NCBI RefSeq assembly: GCF_019599405.1
Contig: NZ_RKLQ01000003.1
Coordinates: 1-64,000 of the forward strand
From: Haloarcula salinisoli
Lineage (GTDB): Archaea > Halobacteriota > Halobacteria > Halobacteriales > Haloarculaceae
DNA length: 64,000 nt
Reading direction: 5' to 3'
A program made the translations under genes and the position numbers. The notes under the pieces are model-generated. The model was not told where the DNA came from, did not search any database, and worked only from the letters and a program-made list of their open reading frames with translations. Below, one piece after another: positions 26,785-35,933 of this stretch; the first letter of the stretch is position 1; the number at the start of each line of letters is the position of its first letter.

Positions 26785-28845
26785 ATGAGCGACGCAGGCG
26801 GCCCCCTCTCCATCGACCGTCCGGACGCCGACACCGAGTTCCGCGTCGACGCGCCCTTCGACCCCGCCGGCGACCAGCCCGAGGCCATCGAGCAACTGGC
26901 CGAGGGGTACCGACAGGGGATGGACACCCAGACCCTGCTAGGCGTGACGGGGTCGGGCAAGACAAACACCGTCTCGTGGGTCGTCGAGGAGATACAGCAA
27001 CCCACGCTGGTCATCGCCCACAACAAGACGCTGGCGGCCCAGCTCTACGAGGAGTTCCGGAACCTGTTCCCGGACAACGCTGTCGAGTACTTCGTCAGCT
27101 ACTACGACTACTACCAGCCCGAGGCCTACGTCGAGCAGACGGACACCTTCATCGACAAGGACGCCTCGATCAACGACGAGATAGACCGGCTGCGCCACTC
27201 CGCGACCCGTTCCTTGCTCACGCGGGACGACGTCATCGTCGTCGCCTCGGTTTCGGCCATCTACGGGCTGGGTGACCCGCGCAACTACATCGACATGTCG
27301 CTCTCTATCGAAGTTGGTCAGGAAATCGACCGGGACGAACTGCTGAAACAGCTCGTGGACCTGAACTACGAGCGCAACGACGTGGACTTCACCCAGGGCA
27401 CGTTCCGAGTCCGGGGCGATACGCTGGAAATCTATCCGATGTACGGCCGCTACGCCATCCGCGTGGAGTTCTGGGGCGACGAGATAGACCGGATGCTGAA
27501 AGTCGACCCGCTGGAGGGGGAGGTCAAGAGCGAGGAACCCGCCGCGTTGATTCACCCCGCCGAGCACTACTCCATCCCCGAGCAACGCCTCGAACGCGCT
27601 ATCGAGGAGATAGAGGAACTGCTCGAACAGCGCATTCGGTACTTCGACCGCAAGGGCGACGCCGTCGCCGCCCAGCGCATTGAGGAGCGGACCACCTTCG
27701 ACATCGAGATGATGCAGGAGACGGGCTACTGCTCGGGTATCGAGAACTACTCGGTGCATCTCTCGGACCGCGAGAGCGGTGAAGCTCCCTACACGCTGCT
27801 CGATTACTTCCCCGAGGACTTCCTCACAGTCGTCGACGAGTCCCACCAGACGCTCCCCCAGATTCGCGGCCAGTTCGCCGGAGACAAGAGCCGGAAGGAG
27901 AGTCTCGTCGAGAACGGCTTCCGGCTGCCCACCGCCTTCGACAACCGGCCGCTCACCTTCGAGGAGTTCGAAGCGAAGACCGACCAGACACTGTACGTCT
28001 CGGCGACGCCGGCCGACTACGAGCGCGAGGAGAGCGAGCAGATCGTCGAACAGATCGTTAGGCCGACACATCTGGTCGACCCCGCCGTCGAGGTGGCCTC
28101 GGCGACCGGGCAGGTCGAGGACCTCATGGGCCGCATCGAGGAGCGGACAGAGCGAGACGAGCGGGTGCTCGTCACCACCCTCACCAAGCGGATGGCCGAG
28201 GATTTGACGGAGTACCTCGAAGAAGCGGGCGTCGACGTGGCCTATATGCACGACGAGACGGACACCCTGGAACGGCACGAACTCATCCGCTCGCTGCGGC
28301 TGGGCGACATCGACGTCCTCGTCGGTATCAACCTCCTGCGGGAGGGACTTGACATCCCGGAGGTCTCGCTGGTCGCGATTCTGGACGCCGACCAGGAGGG
28401 GTTCCTTCGCTCGGAGACCACACTCGTCCAGACGATGGGCCGTGCGGCCCGCAACGTCAACGGCGAGGTGGTGCTGTACGCCGACGAGCGCAGTTCGGCG
28501 ATGGACGCCGCCATCGAGGAGACCCAGCGTCGCCGGCGCATCCAGCAGCAGTACAACGAGGAACACGGCTTCGAGCCGACCACCATCGAGAAGGCCGTCG
28601 GCGAGACCAACCTCCCCGGAAGCAAGACCGACACCGGCGGTATCAGCGGCGACGGACCCAGCGACGAGGACGAGGCCACGGCCCAGATACAGCAACTCGA
28701 AGAGCGCATGGAGGAGGCCGCCAGCAACCTGGAGTTCGAACTCGCGGCGGACATCCGTGACCGCATCCGGGAGCTACGCGAGGAGTTCGACCTCGACGGG
28801 GGCGAAGACGAGGGTGGCGTGCCTGCTCCGGGCCCCGAGTTCTGA
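26785..28845 (+). CDS. uvrB: Excinuclease ABC subunit UvrB
   Basis: 686 residues, normal length. Walker [10 protein letters not shown] is at about 52-60, the damage-verifying beta-hairpin region [10 protein letters not shown] at about 106-115, DESH at about 351-354, motif [11 protein letters not shown] at about 549-557, and a C-terminal UVR domain ([21 protein letters not shown]). UvrB loads on damaged DNA from UvrA and recruits UvrC. ATG 26785 is preferred over 26740 because the upstream residues are basic and unlike UvrB. Haloarchaea acquired Uvr genes from bacteria. No uvrA or uvrC is in the window. Confidence 0.97.
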   Translation: MSDAGGPLSIDRPDADTEFRVDAPFDPAGDQPEAIEQLAEGYRQGMDTQTLLGVTGSGKTNTVSWVVEEIQQPTLVIAHNKTLAAQLYEEFRNLFPDNAVEYFVSYYDYYQPEAYVEQTDTFIDKDASINDEIDRLRHSATRSLLTRDDVIVVASVSAIYGLGDPRNYIDMSLSIEVGQEIDRDELLKQLVDLNYERNDVDFTQGTFRVRGDTLEIYPMYGRYAIRVEFWGDEIDRMLKVDPLEGEVKSEEPAALIHPAEHYSIPEQRLERAIEEIEELLEQRIRYFDRKGDAVAAQRIEERTTFDIEMMQETGYCSGIENYSVHLSDRESGEAPYTLLDYFPEDFLTVVDESHQTLPQIRGQFAGDKSRKESLVENGFRLPTAFDNRPLTFEEFEAKTDQTLYVSATPADYEREESEQIVEQIVRPTHLVDPAVEVASATGQVEDLMGRIEERTERDERVLVTTLTKRMAEDLTEYLEEAGVDVAYMHDETDTLERHELIRSLRLGDIDVLVGINLLREGLDIPEVSLVAILDADQEGFLRSETTLVQTMGRAARNVNGEVVLYADERSSAMDAAIEETQRRRRIQQQYNEEHGFEPTTIEKAVGETNLPGSKTDTGGISGDGPSDEDEATAQIQQLEERMEEAASNLEFELAADIRDRIRELREEFDLDGGEDEGGVPAPGPEF

Positions 28846-28914
28846 GTGGCCGACTGCGGGTTCTCATCTGTTCCGGCCACCCGGGTTTATTTTCGGCGCT
28901 ATCGTTGTGTCGGT

Positions 28915-29403
28915 ATGACCGTCTACGAGACCGACGTGCCGGGCGTCGGCAAGAAGTTCGAAGTGGAGATAGACAGCAGCGAACGGCTCGTCGTGCTGTT
29001 ACACCACGACGGCAAGCGGGAGGTCTTCCACAAGCCCGACCCCGACGCGGACGCAGAGCGACTCTTTACTCTCTCGGGGAAGCTGGCCCGGGAGGTCGGC
29101 GCTATCCTCCAGGGGGCGTACTTCCAGCCCGTCGAGACCGACGAGGTGGAGGTGCCACTGGGCGAGGCCATCATCGAGTGGCTCGACGTGAGCGAGGACG
29201 GCGAGCTCGTCGGCGAGACGCTCGGTGAGGCGAACCTCCGCCAGCGGACCGGGGTTTCCGTCATCGCCATCCAGCGCGGTTCGGACACCGTTCCCAACCC
29301 CGGCCCGGAAGAGACGGTAACCGCAGGCGACATCCTCGTCACGCTCGGGACCCGTGAGGAGCTTGCCGAATTCGAAGCGCTCGTCGAGTCGGACGACAGC
29401 TGA
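28915..29403 (+). CDS. KhtT-like TrkA-C regulatory subunit of a cation antiporter
   Basis: 162 residues. The N-terminal half is a small KhtT-type domain (VYETDVPGVGKKFEVEI), and the C-terminal half is a TrkA-C (RCK-C) domain with LRQRTGVSVIAIQRG and GDILVTLGTREEL. In Bacillus KhtT binds c-di-AMP and controls the K+/H+ antiporter KhtU. The next gene encodes exactly such an antiporter, 1 nt after this stop. Regulation of potassium efflux is therefore expected. Confidence 0.88.
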   Translation: MTVYETDVPGVGKKFEVEIDSSERLVVLLHHDGKREVFHKPDPDADAERLFTLSGKLAREVGAILQGAYFQPVETDEVEVPLGEAIIEWLDVSEDGELVGETLGEANLRQRTGVSVIAIQRGSDTVPNPGPEETVTAGDILVTLGTREELAEFEALVESDDS

Positions 29404-29404
29404 G

Positions 29405-30592
29405 ATGGCCGAGCTGCTGCTCGAAGTCGGCATCGCGCTGACTGCCGTTGCACTCGCCGGTGCGCTCGCCAACCGCGTGGGGCTGTCGGTCATCCCCGCG
29501 TACATCGTCGTCGGTATCCTCGTCGGCCCGAACCCGCCCTCGTCGGTGCTCGGGGTCTCGCTCAATTTGGTCAGCGACAGCGAGTTCATCCAGGTGCTCG
29601 CGGAGCTCGGTATCGTCTTCCTGCTCTTTTTCCTCGGGCTGGAGTTCAGCGTCGACCAGCTGCTGCGCGACCGCGGGCGCATCAGCGCTGCCGGTGGCGT
29701 CGACTTCGCCGTCAACTTCGGTCTCGGCGTGGTCATCGGGTTCGCTTTCGGCTGGACGCTGCTTGAGACGCTGTTTCTGGCGGGCGTGGTCTACATCTCC
29801 TCCAGCGCCGTCATCACCAAGTCGCTCATCGAGGAGGGGTGGATCGCCAACGACGAGAGCGGCCCCATCCTCGGGACACTCGTCTTCGAGGATATCCTCA
29901 TCGCCGTGTACCTCGCGATACTCGCGGCGGTTGCCGGCGGTGGCGACCTCGAATCGGCCGCGCTCTCGGTCGGTACCGCCTTTCTCTTTCTGGGCGGACT
30001 CACCGCCGTCGCGTGGTACGGCTCGGGCTGGCTCGACCGCTTCTTCCGGACCAGCTCCGACGAGCTGTTCATCCTCCGCATCGTCGGCGTGACCACGCTG
30101 GTCGCCGGTGCGGCCCTGGCACTGGGTGTCAGCGAGGCCGTCGCAGCCTTCTTCCTGGGTACCGGTATCAGCCAGACCGCCCACGTCGAGCGCATCGAGC
30201 ACATCGTCGCACCTGCTCGGGACATCTTCGCGGCGGTGTTTTTCTTCAGTATCGGGCTCACGACCGACGTGACCCTCATCGCGGGCGTGGCTGCGTTGCT
30301 CGCGGTCGCGGTCGTCGCGACTACCGTCGGCAAGTTCCTCAGTGGGACGTTCTCGGGACGGTTCTACGACCTCGACCGGCGTCGCTCGCTGCGCGTGGGG
30401 CTGGGACTGGTCCCCCGCGGGGAGTTCTCGCTTGTCATCGCCACGCTGGCGGCCGGTATCGGAACCGGCCGACTAGCCACGGTCTTGCCGGCCTTTACCG
30501 TCGGCTACGTCCTCGTGATGAGCGTCCTCGGGTCGGTGTTGATACAGCAGGCCGACACCATCACTGACGCGCTGGGCGCGCCGTCCGGGTAG
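29405..30592 (+). CDS. CPA2-family K+(Na+)/H+ antiporter, KhtU-like
   Basis: 395 residues, about 12 membrane helices. Typical CPA2 features are GILVGPN after helix two, FFLGLEFS, the helix pair around SSAVITKSLIEEG, and LVPRGEFSLVIATLA near the C-terminus. There is no fused RCK domain, because the regulatory subunit is the separate gene immediately upstream. It would exchange K+ or Na+ for protons across the membrane, which matters for a salt-in halophile. Confidence 0.9.
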   Translation: MAELLLEVGIALTAVALAGALANRVGLSVIPAYIVVGILVGPNPPSSVLGVSLNLVSDSEFIQVLAELGIVFLLFFLGLEFSVDQLLRDRGRISAAGGVDFAVNFGLGVVIGFAFGWTLLETLFLAGVVYISSSAVITKSLIEEGWIANDESGPILGTLVFEDILIAVYLAILAAVAGGGDLESAALSVGTAFLFLGGLTAVAWYGSGWLDRFFRTSSDELFILRIVGVTTLVAGAALALGVSEAVAAFFLGTGISQTAHVERIEHIVAPARDIFAAVFFFSIGLTTDVTLIAGVAALLAVAVVATTVGKFLSGTFSGRFYDLDRRRSLRVGLGLVPRGEFSLVIATLAAGIGTGRLATVLPAFTVGYVLVMSVLGSVLIQQADTITDALGAPSG

Positions 30593-30742
30593 CCCGTGGG
30601 GCCCCTGTCGACCGTATTGTGGGTTTTTCAGATCCGTACCGGCGATACTGGGACAGCCCCCATCACGACAGTATGTATGCAATGTGGCAACGTTTCTCGC
30701 AACCGATAGTTCTATATGGTGGTGTGGTATACCATAGCATGT

Positions 30743-30922
30743 ATGGCGAGCGCACCGAGATCCGACGAGATGTTCGACGAGTTCCTTTCGCAGCGCGGTC
30801 ACGAGGTCGACGACGTTGGATGGGAGGAAAACTACAACAAGAAGCAGTGTCCCGACTGTGGCGGGCTACACGGGTCGGCCGCAAGCGAGTGCTCGGTGTG
30901 TGGCTGGACACCCGTAAACTGA
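30743..30922 (+). CDS. Small zinc-ribbon protein, HVO_0416 family
   Basis: 59 residues with two zinc knuckles, CPDC (about 40-43) and CSVC (about 53-56), after an acidic DEMFDEFLSQRGHEV start. It matches the haloarchaeal HVO_0416 single-zinc-finger proteins as I remember them. Tatatgg at 30712-30718 lies about 27 nt before ATG 30743, supporting a leaderless mRNA and this start. Function unknown. Confidence 0.85.
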   Translation: MASAPRSDEMFDEFLSQRGHEVDDVGWEENYNKKQCPDCGGLHGSAASECSVCGWTPVN

Positions 30923-31036
30923 CCCGGCGTCTCGCGGTTCACTTTTCGCGGTTCGGCGCGCGCCCGTGTGTCCGTCATTCTCGCTGTGACTGAGAGCGAC
31001 GCTACGCTCGTCAGTGGGTATCACCGTGGAGCCAAA

Positions 31037-31069
31037 CCCCGGCCGACTGGGGTCAGGAGTCGGCCGGGG
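31037..31069. terminator. Perfect 12-bp hairpin between convergent genes
   Basis: CCCCGGCCGACT (31037-31048) and AGTCGGCCGGGG (31058-31069) form an exact stem with a 9-nt loop. It lies between the zinc-ribbon gene (plus) and the PadR-like gene (minus), so it could serve both directions. There is no T-run; a processing or folding signal is also possible. Confidence 0.5.
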
Positions 31070-31099
31070 CGTGCTCGATAGAGAGAGAGACGTGGGATG

Positions 31100-31621
31100 T
31101 CAGACAGCGTCGAGTGACGCGTGCAGGAACATCCCGATGACGAAATGCCTGTATGCCGCTTCTTCGATCTGTGACGCTGCCGTTTCGGCGTCGTCGATCG
31201 AGTACTGTTTGGTCTGCACCAGTTCGTGAACGGTGAGCGTGTCATCCGCTTCGAGGTCGTGCAGACGCGGATACACCGTGCCCGGACTCAACTGCGCGTC
31301 GAACTGACGCGACAGTGCCTCCATGAGCCCTGTCCCGTGTGTCTCATCGTCCGACAACGCGATCATCGCGAGCAGGATTTCGTCCAGACTCTGGGTCACA
31401 AGCCCGTCATCGACGGCGACGTCGCCGTCGGCGATATCGTCGATGACCGAAGCCAACAGCGACTCCGGGATGGCGTCACGACTGGCGCTACCATGGGCGG
31501 TTGGGTCGGTCGACCCGACGAGGGGGGTCAGTCGCTCGTCGGCTCGGTCGCCCATCGTCTTGCCCGTCGTCACGCGACGGAGGTTGTCTCCGGACATCGT
31601 TAATCTGGACGCAATCCGCAT
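31100..31621 (-). CDS. PadR-like winged-helix transcription regulator
   Basis: 173 residues. A PadR-type wHTH spans about 75-150, with LDEILLAMIALSDDETHGTGLM, then LSPGTVYPRLHDLEADDTL. An acidic, unstructured about 65-residue N-terminus precedes it. The overall plan resembles the haloarchaeal regulator RosR, but identity is not proven. ATG 31621 is supported by atataaac at 31645-31652, 27 nt upstream on this strand. The gene is divergent from an ArsR-like regulator. Confidence 0.82.
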   Translation of the reverse strand: MRIASRLTMSGDNLRRVTTGKTMGDRADERLTPLVGSTDPTAHGSASRDAIPESLLASVIDDIADGDVAVDDGLVTQSLDEILLAMIALSDDETHGTGLMEALSRQFDAQLSPGTVYPRLHDLEADDTLTVHELVQTKQYSIDDAETAASQIEEAAYRHFVIGMFLHASLDAV

Positions 31622-31644
31622 TAGCGTGTAGCGACGCCGACATC

Positions 31645-31706
31645 ATATAAACCCCTCAGCGTTTTCCGAGCGTGAAACAACCTCCATGCTCGTAAACGCT
31701 TATATG
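31645..31706. promoter_or_regulatory. Divergent promoters of the PadR-like and ArsR-like genes
   Basis: On the minus strand the TATA box is at 31645-31652 (read as GTTTATAT). On the plus strand it is ttatatg at 31700-31706, 26 nt before the GTG at 31729. Both imply leaderless transcripts and fix the starts of the two genes. Confidence 0.7.
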
Positions 31707-31728
31707 AGATGGGGAGTAGGAATGGATA

Positions 31729-32079
31729 GTGGCAGAGGACAAGAGCATCGAGGAAATCCTCGATACAATCGGTGACCAGCACGCCCGACGCGTGCTGGCC
31801 GCCATCAGTCGGGAGGCCCAATCTGCGAAAGACCTCGCCGAGCAGTGCGACCTCTCCCTACCGACCGTCTATCGACGTATCGAGCTACTGGACGAGTACG
31901 ACCTGGTGAAAGACCACACGCTCGTCGCCGAGGACGGCAACCACTACAAGGTGTACGAGTCAAACTTCGAGTCGACGGTCATCTCGCTCGAAGACGAGGA
32001 GTACAAGGTCCGCATCTACCGCGAGGAGAACCTACCCGACCGATTCAGTCAGCTGTGGGACGAGCTAAACCCCGAATAA
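31729..32079 (+). CDS. ArsR-like winged-helix regulator
   Basis: 116 residues from a GTG start. EEILDTIGDQHARRVLAAI and KDLAEQCDLSLPTVYRRIELLDEYDLV form a standard wHTH. The acidic C-terminus (YKVRIYREENLPDRF) resembles haloarchaeal HTH proteins that are regularly paired with a DUF7521 membrane protein, which indeed follows after 23 nt. The pair may sense a membrane signal; that is inference. Confidence 0.85.
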   Translation: MAEDKSIEEILDTIGDQHARRVLAAISREAQSAKDLAEQCDLSLPTVYRRIELLDEYDLVKDHTLVAEDGNHYKVYESNFESTVISLEDEEYKVRIYREENLPDRFSQLWDELNPE

Positions 32080-32102
32080 CCATGGATAGAGGGCACTAAC
32101 CG

Positions 32103-32402
32103 ATGCAAAGCGGGGTCGCTGTCGCGCGCGGGGCGCTCGTACTGATGCGGATGGTCGTGTTCGGGCTCACCCTCGGAATCACGCTCATCAGCTTCCAGGC
32201 CTACCGGAAACGCCCCTCCGAACGGCTCCAGTACGCCTTCGTCGGCTTCGCCTTTATCAGCATGGGCGTCGCCATCACCAGCGTCATCACGCAGCTCTCC
32301 ACCGGCCAGACCGGGGCCCTTGCCGATGTATTCTTCCAGATGGCCGAGACGATTCCGTTCATCATCGGCTTTGCCATGTTGTACGTCTCGCTGTACCGGT
32401 AG
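32103..32402 (+). CDS. Three-helix membrane protein, DUF7521 family
   Basis: 99 residues with three predicted membrane helices (VLMRMVVFGLTLGITLISF, FVGFAFISMGVAITSVI, TIPFIIGFAMLYVSLY) and a conserved-looking QAYRKRPSERLQYAFVGFAF. It lies 23 nt after the ArsR-like regulator on the same strand, a common haloarchaeal gene pair. Function unknown. Confidence 0.82.
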   Translation: MQSGVAVARGALVLMRMVVFGLTLGITLISFQAYRKRPSERLQYAFVGFAFISMGVAITSVITQLSTGQTGALADVFFQMAETIPFIIGFAMLYVSLYR

Positions 32403-32490
32403 GAGATGTGACATGGCATAGTTATATATTCGTTGACAGCAACGTCTCAGTAGATGCTGTCCGCCACCGGGACAGTATCGGAGAGAGGGT

Positions 32491-32649
32491 ATGCCAGAGT
32501 GCCAGAACTGTGGGTCCTTCGTAACGAAGGACTACGTCCGTGTGTTCACGCCGTCCGACACTGATGACCCCCGGGTCTGTCCCGCCTGTGAGGATATGAT
32601 CCGGGACGGGGCGGAGATTCGAGAAGCACGTTCACCACGGCAACCGTAG
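32491..32649 (+). CDS. 52-aa zinc-finger protein, DUF7563 type
   Basis: MPECQNCGSFVTKDYVRVF..., with the cysteine pairs CQNC (residues 4-7) and CPAC (31-34) making one zinc site. It fits the very small haloarchaeal proteins of the DUF7563 type. The promoter box gttatat at about 32420-32426 gives a leader of about 40 nt. No other domain is present. Its role is unknown; nucleic-acid binding or protein-protein contact is likely for such ribbons. Confidence 0.85.
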   Translation: MPECQNCGSFVTKDYVRVFTPSDTDDPRVCPACEDMIRDGAEIREARSPRQP

Positions 32650-32792
32650 CATCGTCACACAACTACGCTGTCGGCTGTCGACCGGTCACCCGCACGCGCT
32701 GGTGCGGGTGGGCTGGGACTGACCATCGGCAGTGTTGCCGCCGTTTTTCCAAAGCACGTTGTTTATTGGGGGGGACCTCTAGTATATGTGCA

Positions 32793-34634
32793 ATGACTGA
32801 TTCGACCACCGAGGTTGTCCGCCTGTTCGGTGGGCCGGGGAGCGGGAAGACGACTGCCCTGCTGGACCGAGTCGAGGAGCTGCTCGAAGACGACGACGTC
32901 GATTTCCGCGACGTACTGGTGGTTTCCTACACCCGTGCGGCGGCCGCCGAAATCCGTGAACGGCTGGCCGAGCGACTCGACGTGACCCCCCGAGCGCTGC
33001 AGGGGAACGTCTGTACGATGCACGCCAAGGCCTACGAACTACTCAATCTCTCGCGGGGCGACGTGGTCGGCGAGAGCGACAAGGAGGAGTTCTGTGACGA
33101 GTTCGGTATCGAGTTCGAGGACGAGTACGAGGGGTCACGGCGGCGGTCGGCCCGCTCGACGACACTCGGCAACAAGATCATCGCGACGAGTCAGTGGCTC
33201 CAGCGCACCCGCCGTGACGTCGCTGACTGGTACGACGTCCCGTTCAAGTGGGACGACGAGGAGGTCCGGCTTCCCCCCGAAATCGACGACAACGCCCAGA
33301 CTGGGAACAAGTACACGCCGACGTGGCCCACCGACGACGACCGCGTCGACGTCCCCGCCGCTATCCGGGGCTGGCGGACCTACAAGGGCGACAACGACCT
33401 CACCGGCTTCGCCGACATGCTCGAACGTGTCGCCCAGCGCTCCCTGCTCCCGAACGTCGATTACCTCATCATCGACGAGTTCCAGGACATCACGACGTTG
33501 CAGTACGACGTCTACGAGGAGTGGAAACCCCACATGAAGCGGGTGCTCATCGCCGGCGACGACGACCAGGTCGTCTACGCCTGGCAGGGCGCCGACCCCG
33601 ACCTCCTGCTCGAAGAAGACGTCACACAGGACGAGATTCTCCCCAACTCCTACCGGCTGCCCTCGCGCATTCTCAACGTCGTCAATCGCGAGGTCCGCCA
33701 CATCGAGAAGCGCCAGGAGAAAGACCTCAACCCCCGCAAGGAGGGCGGCCGCGTCGAGGCGGTCCAGAACCCTTCGATGTTCGACCTGGCACGGAACGTC
33801 ATCGGCACCGTCGACCAGGCCGACGAGACCGTGATGGTCCTCTTTCGGGCGCGCTACCAGATGTTCCAGTTCATCGATGAGTTCATCGACGAGGGCATCC
33901 CCTTCTCGTGTCTGACCGACCAGCGGATGTGGACCGACCGCCTGAGCCAGTACGTCGCCGCCATCGAGGCCGTCGAGAACGACGAGCCCCTCTCCGTGCT
34001 GGAGGCCCGCCGCCTGGCCGATATGCTCGCCGATTCGGCCTTCGGCACCGGCGAGCGCGACGACTTCTTCGACGCGCTGGAGGACATCGAGGAGGACCAC
34101 GAGGCCGACGACATCGCCGAAATCGAGATCGAGCCCGACGTCGTCACCGACCACGTCCCCTTCGTCCCAGACCCCGCCTCCGCCAGCGATATGCTCCGGA
34201 AGGTCACCAACTTCCAGGAGCGCACCGTCGGCGCCTACTTCGCGGGCGAGTACCAGGGGATGGACCCCAACTGCGTCCGTCTGGGCACCATCCACTCCGC
34301 GAAGGGTCGCGAGGCCGACCACGTCTTCGTCGCCACCGACCTCACCGAGAAGGTCGTCGAGCAGATGGCCGCCACGGTCGAGAAAAAGGGTGTCGAGGTC
34401 CCCGAAGTAGAGGAGTTCACCAAACACACGAGCCCCGTGCCCACGCTGACCGACAACGAGCGCCGGGTCTTCTACGTCGGGATGTCCCGCGCCCGCGAAC
34501 GACTCGTCCTCATGGAGAACCTCGTCGACGGCGCGCCGACCCTGCCCATCGACGTGTTGCTGGAGAACGCCCCCTCCGAGCGCTCTATCGAGGAACTGCT
34601 CGACGAGGCCGGCGAAGCCGTCGCCGCCGACTAA
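32793..34634 (+). CDS. UvrD/PcrA-like superfamily 1 DNA helicase
   Basis: 613 residues. Motif I GGPGSGKTT (about 12-20), Ia SYTRAAA, motif II DEFQDI (about 228-233), motif III GDDDQVVYAWQGA (about 253-265), motif IV-like NSYRLPSRI, motif V IHSAKGREADHVFV (about 500-513) and motif VI VGMSRARERL (about 563-572). It is a compact SF1A helicase, probably 3'-5', for repair. ATG 32793 is chosen since tttatt at 32762-32767 is about 28 nt upstream. Not assignable to Rep, PcrA or UvrD specifically. Confidence 0.9.
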   Translation: MTDSTTEVVRLFGGPGSGKTTALLDRVEELLEDDDVDFRDVLVVSYTRAAAAEIRERLAERLDVTPRALQGNVCTMHAKAYELLNLSRGDVVGESDKEEFCDEFGIEFEDEYEGSRRRSARSTTLGNKIIATSQWLQRTRRDVADWYDVPFKWDDEEVRLPPEIDDNAQTGNKYTPTWPTDDDRVDVPAAIRGWRTYKGDNDLTGFADMLERVAQRSLLPNVDYLIIDEFQDITTLQYDVYEEWKPHMKRVLIAGDDDQVVYAWQGADPDLLLEEDVTQDEILPNSYRLPSRILNVVNREVRHIEKRQEKDLNPRKEGGRVEAVQNPSMFDLARNVIGTVDQADETVMVLFRARYQMFQFIDEFIDEGIPFSCLTDQRMWTDRLSQYVAAIEAVENDEPLSVLEARRLADMLADSAFGTGERDDFFDALEDIEEDHEADDIAEIEIEPDVVTDHVPFVPDPASASDMLRKVTNFQERTVGAYFAGEYQGMDPNCVRLGTIHSAKGREADHVFVATDLTEKVVEQMAATVEKKGVEVPEVEEFTKHTSPVPTLTDNERRVFYVGMSRARERLVLMENLVDGAPTLPIDVLLENAPSERSIEELLDEAGEAVAAD

Positions 34635-34889
34635 TTACTCGCCGTTCTCGGAGTCGGACGCCTCGGTCTCGACCACTTTCCCGACTGTCTCCTCCGCGAC
34701 CTTCCCCGGTACGTCCGTCGGCGTCGTGAGATACTCCTCGACGAGGACCAGCCCGACCGCGATGCCGACGTACAACGCTCCGGCGAGCAGTTCCCCGCGA
34801 ATCAGGTGCTCCGCGCCGAACAGCGCTATCGGGATGGCCAGAACGAGTGTGGCAGCCAGCCCAATCGTCTCCAGGATTCCCCGTGCCAT
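34635..34889 (-). CDS. Small membrane protein, DUF7533-like
   Basis: 84 residues: MARGILETIGLAATLVLAIP..., two predicted membrane helices, a conserved-looking VLVEEYLTTPTDVPGKVAEETV, and an acidic tail. It matches a haloarchaeal DUF7533-type protein as I recall. It is convergent with the helicase (stop codons adjacent). ATG 34889 is preferred over 34940 because the upstream residues are basic. Function unknown. Confidence 0.78.
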   Translation of the reverse strand: MARGILETIGLAATLVLAIPIALFGAEHLIRGELLAGALYVGIAVGLVLVEEYLTTPTDVPGKVAEETVGKVVETEASDSENGE

Positions 34890-34967
34890 GGCTAGGGGCT
34901 TGCGACGACGGGAGAAAAGGCCAGCGGGATGGCTCACCAACAGCTGGGACTCCCAAACAGCTTACTG

Positions 34968-35354
34968 ACAGCCAGAAAGCCCCGGCCGTGTCGACTCGGG
35001 GGGCTTGCTGCGCTCCTCGGCCTTCGGCCTGCGGTGCTTGCGTCGCCCGCCTTCGTCGACACGGCCGCCCCTTTCAGTCCACCCGTAGCCAGTTGACCAG
35101 CCGGCATGGGTGGGACTGAAAGGGGCCGACCGCTCGGGGAAGCTCGACGATGTCGCCGAAAGACGGCAGCGCCGTCTTTCGAGATGATGAAAATCGTCGG
35201 CGGCGATTTTCAGATCACAAGCACTGGAAGGAACGAAGTGACTGAAGTCGTTCGAAAGGCGCTGCACGCCTTTCGTGATGACGAGAGACCGGGGGTCTCT
35301 CGAACCACGCACAGCGAGACGCGCGACCCGTGCGGTCGGGGGCTTTCTGGCTGT
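34968..35354. repeat. Hairpin-array element A (387 bp, terminal inverted repeats)
   Basis: The ends are inverted copies: ACAGCCAGAAAGCCCC (34968-34983) and its complement (35339-35354). Inside are GGCCGTGTCGAC / GTCGACACGGCC (34984-34995 / 35055-35066), an imperfect 17/18-base inverted pair starting CCCCTTTCAGTCC (35068-35084 / 35108-35125), then four short perfect hairpins at 35157-35181, 35188-35212, 35253-35275 and 35282-35302. Stretches between them carry GATGATGA, GATCAC and GTGATGACG. No gene is present. It is homologous to element B (51908-52326) in opposite orientation. No transposase lies inside, so if mobile it is non-autonomous. Confidence 0.85.
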
Positions 35355-35432
35355 TCACAGGCACAGTCGCTCAATCACTGACGACTGCTAGCGGGGAGTA
35401 CGTTCTTACCTTCGGACACAGAACGACGAATT

Positions 35433-35924
35433 ATGCTAGTCGGCATCGTCTCGGACACGCACGACAACGGCGAACAGGTCGACGCAGCAGTCGAGGCGTT
35501 CGAAGAGCGGGGGGTCGAGACGGTCGTCCACTGTGGCGACTTCGTCGCGCCCTTCTCGGTGACGCCGTTCGACGGCGACTGGGACTTCTATGCGGTGCGG
35601 GGCAACAACGACGGTGAGTGGGCCGTCGAGGCCACCGTCGACGACTTCGGCACCTACATGGGCGAGATGGGCGAGCTCACGCTGGATGGGCAGGAAGTAG
35701 CGGTGTATCACGGTACCAGCGGGGCCATCGTCGACGCGCTGGTCGAGTGTGGCACCTACGACTACGTCTTCCACGGCCACACCCACGAGGCGGGGACCGA
35801 GGAGTACGAGGGGACGGTGCGGGTCAACCCCGGCGGGATTGCGATTCCGCCCGCGCCGGGCGCGTTCTCGGTCGCGACGCTGGACACCGAAAGCGGCGAA
35901 CTAGAATTTCACGAACTGGAGTGA
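35433..35924 (+). CDS. YfcE/MJ0936-type metallophosphodiesterase
   Basis: 163 residues, standard size. Metal ligands are visible in DTH (residues 8-10), HCGDF (about 33-37), GNND (about 57-60), a YHG step (about 92-94) and GHTH (about 113-116). The family hydrolyses phosphodiesters with Mn2+ or Ni2+ (MJ0936, YfcE); the natural substrate is unknown. The gene follows element A by about 80 bp. Confidence 0.9.
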   Translation: MLVGIVSDTHDNGEQVDAAVEAFEERGVETVVHCGDFVAPFSVTPFDGDWDFYAVRGNNDGEWAVEATVDDFGTYMGEMGELTLDGQEVAVYHGTSGAIVDALVECGTYDYVFHGHTHEAGTEEYEGTVRVNPGGIAIPPAPGAFSVATLDTESGELEFHELE

Positions 35925-35933
35925 CGGTTCGAC

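Noticed and set aside
26938-28695. 585-codon open frame opposite uvrB
   Set aside because: Antisense artefact of GC-rich codons; UvrB motifs on the plus strand are complete.
33135-34427. 430-codon open frame opposite the helicase
   Set aside because: Same antisense effect; all helicase motifs lie on the plus strand.
35157-35302. CRISPR array in the hairpin element
   Set aside because: Each hairpin has a different sequence and there are no constant repeats with unique spacers.
34968-35354. Complete insertion sequence
   Set aside because: Terminal inverted repeats are present but no transposase gene or remnant is found inside.
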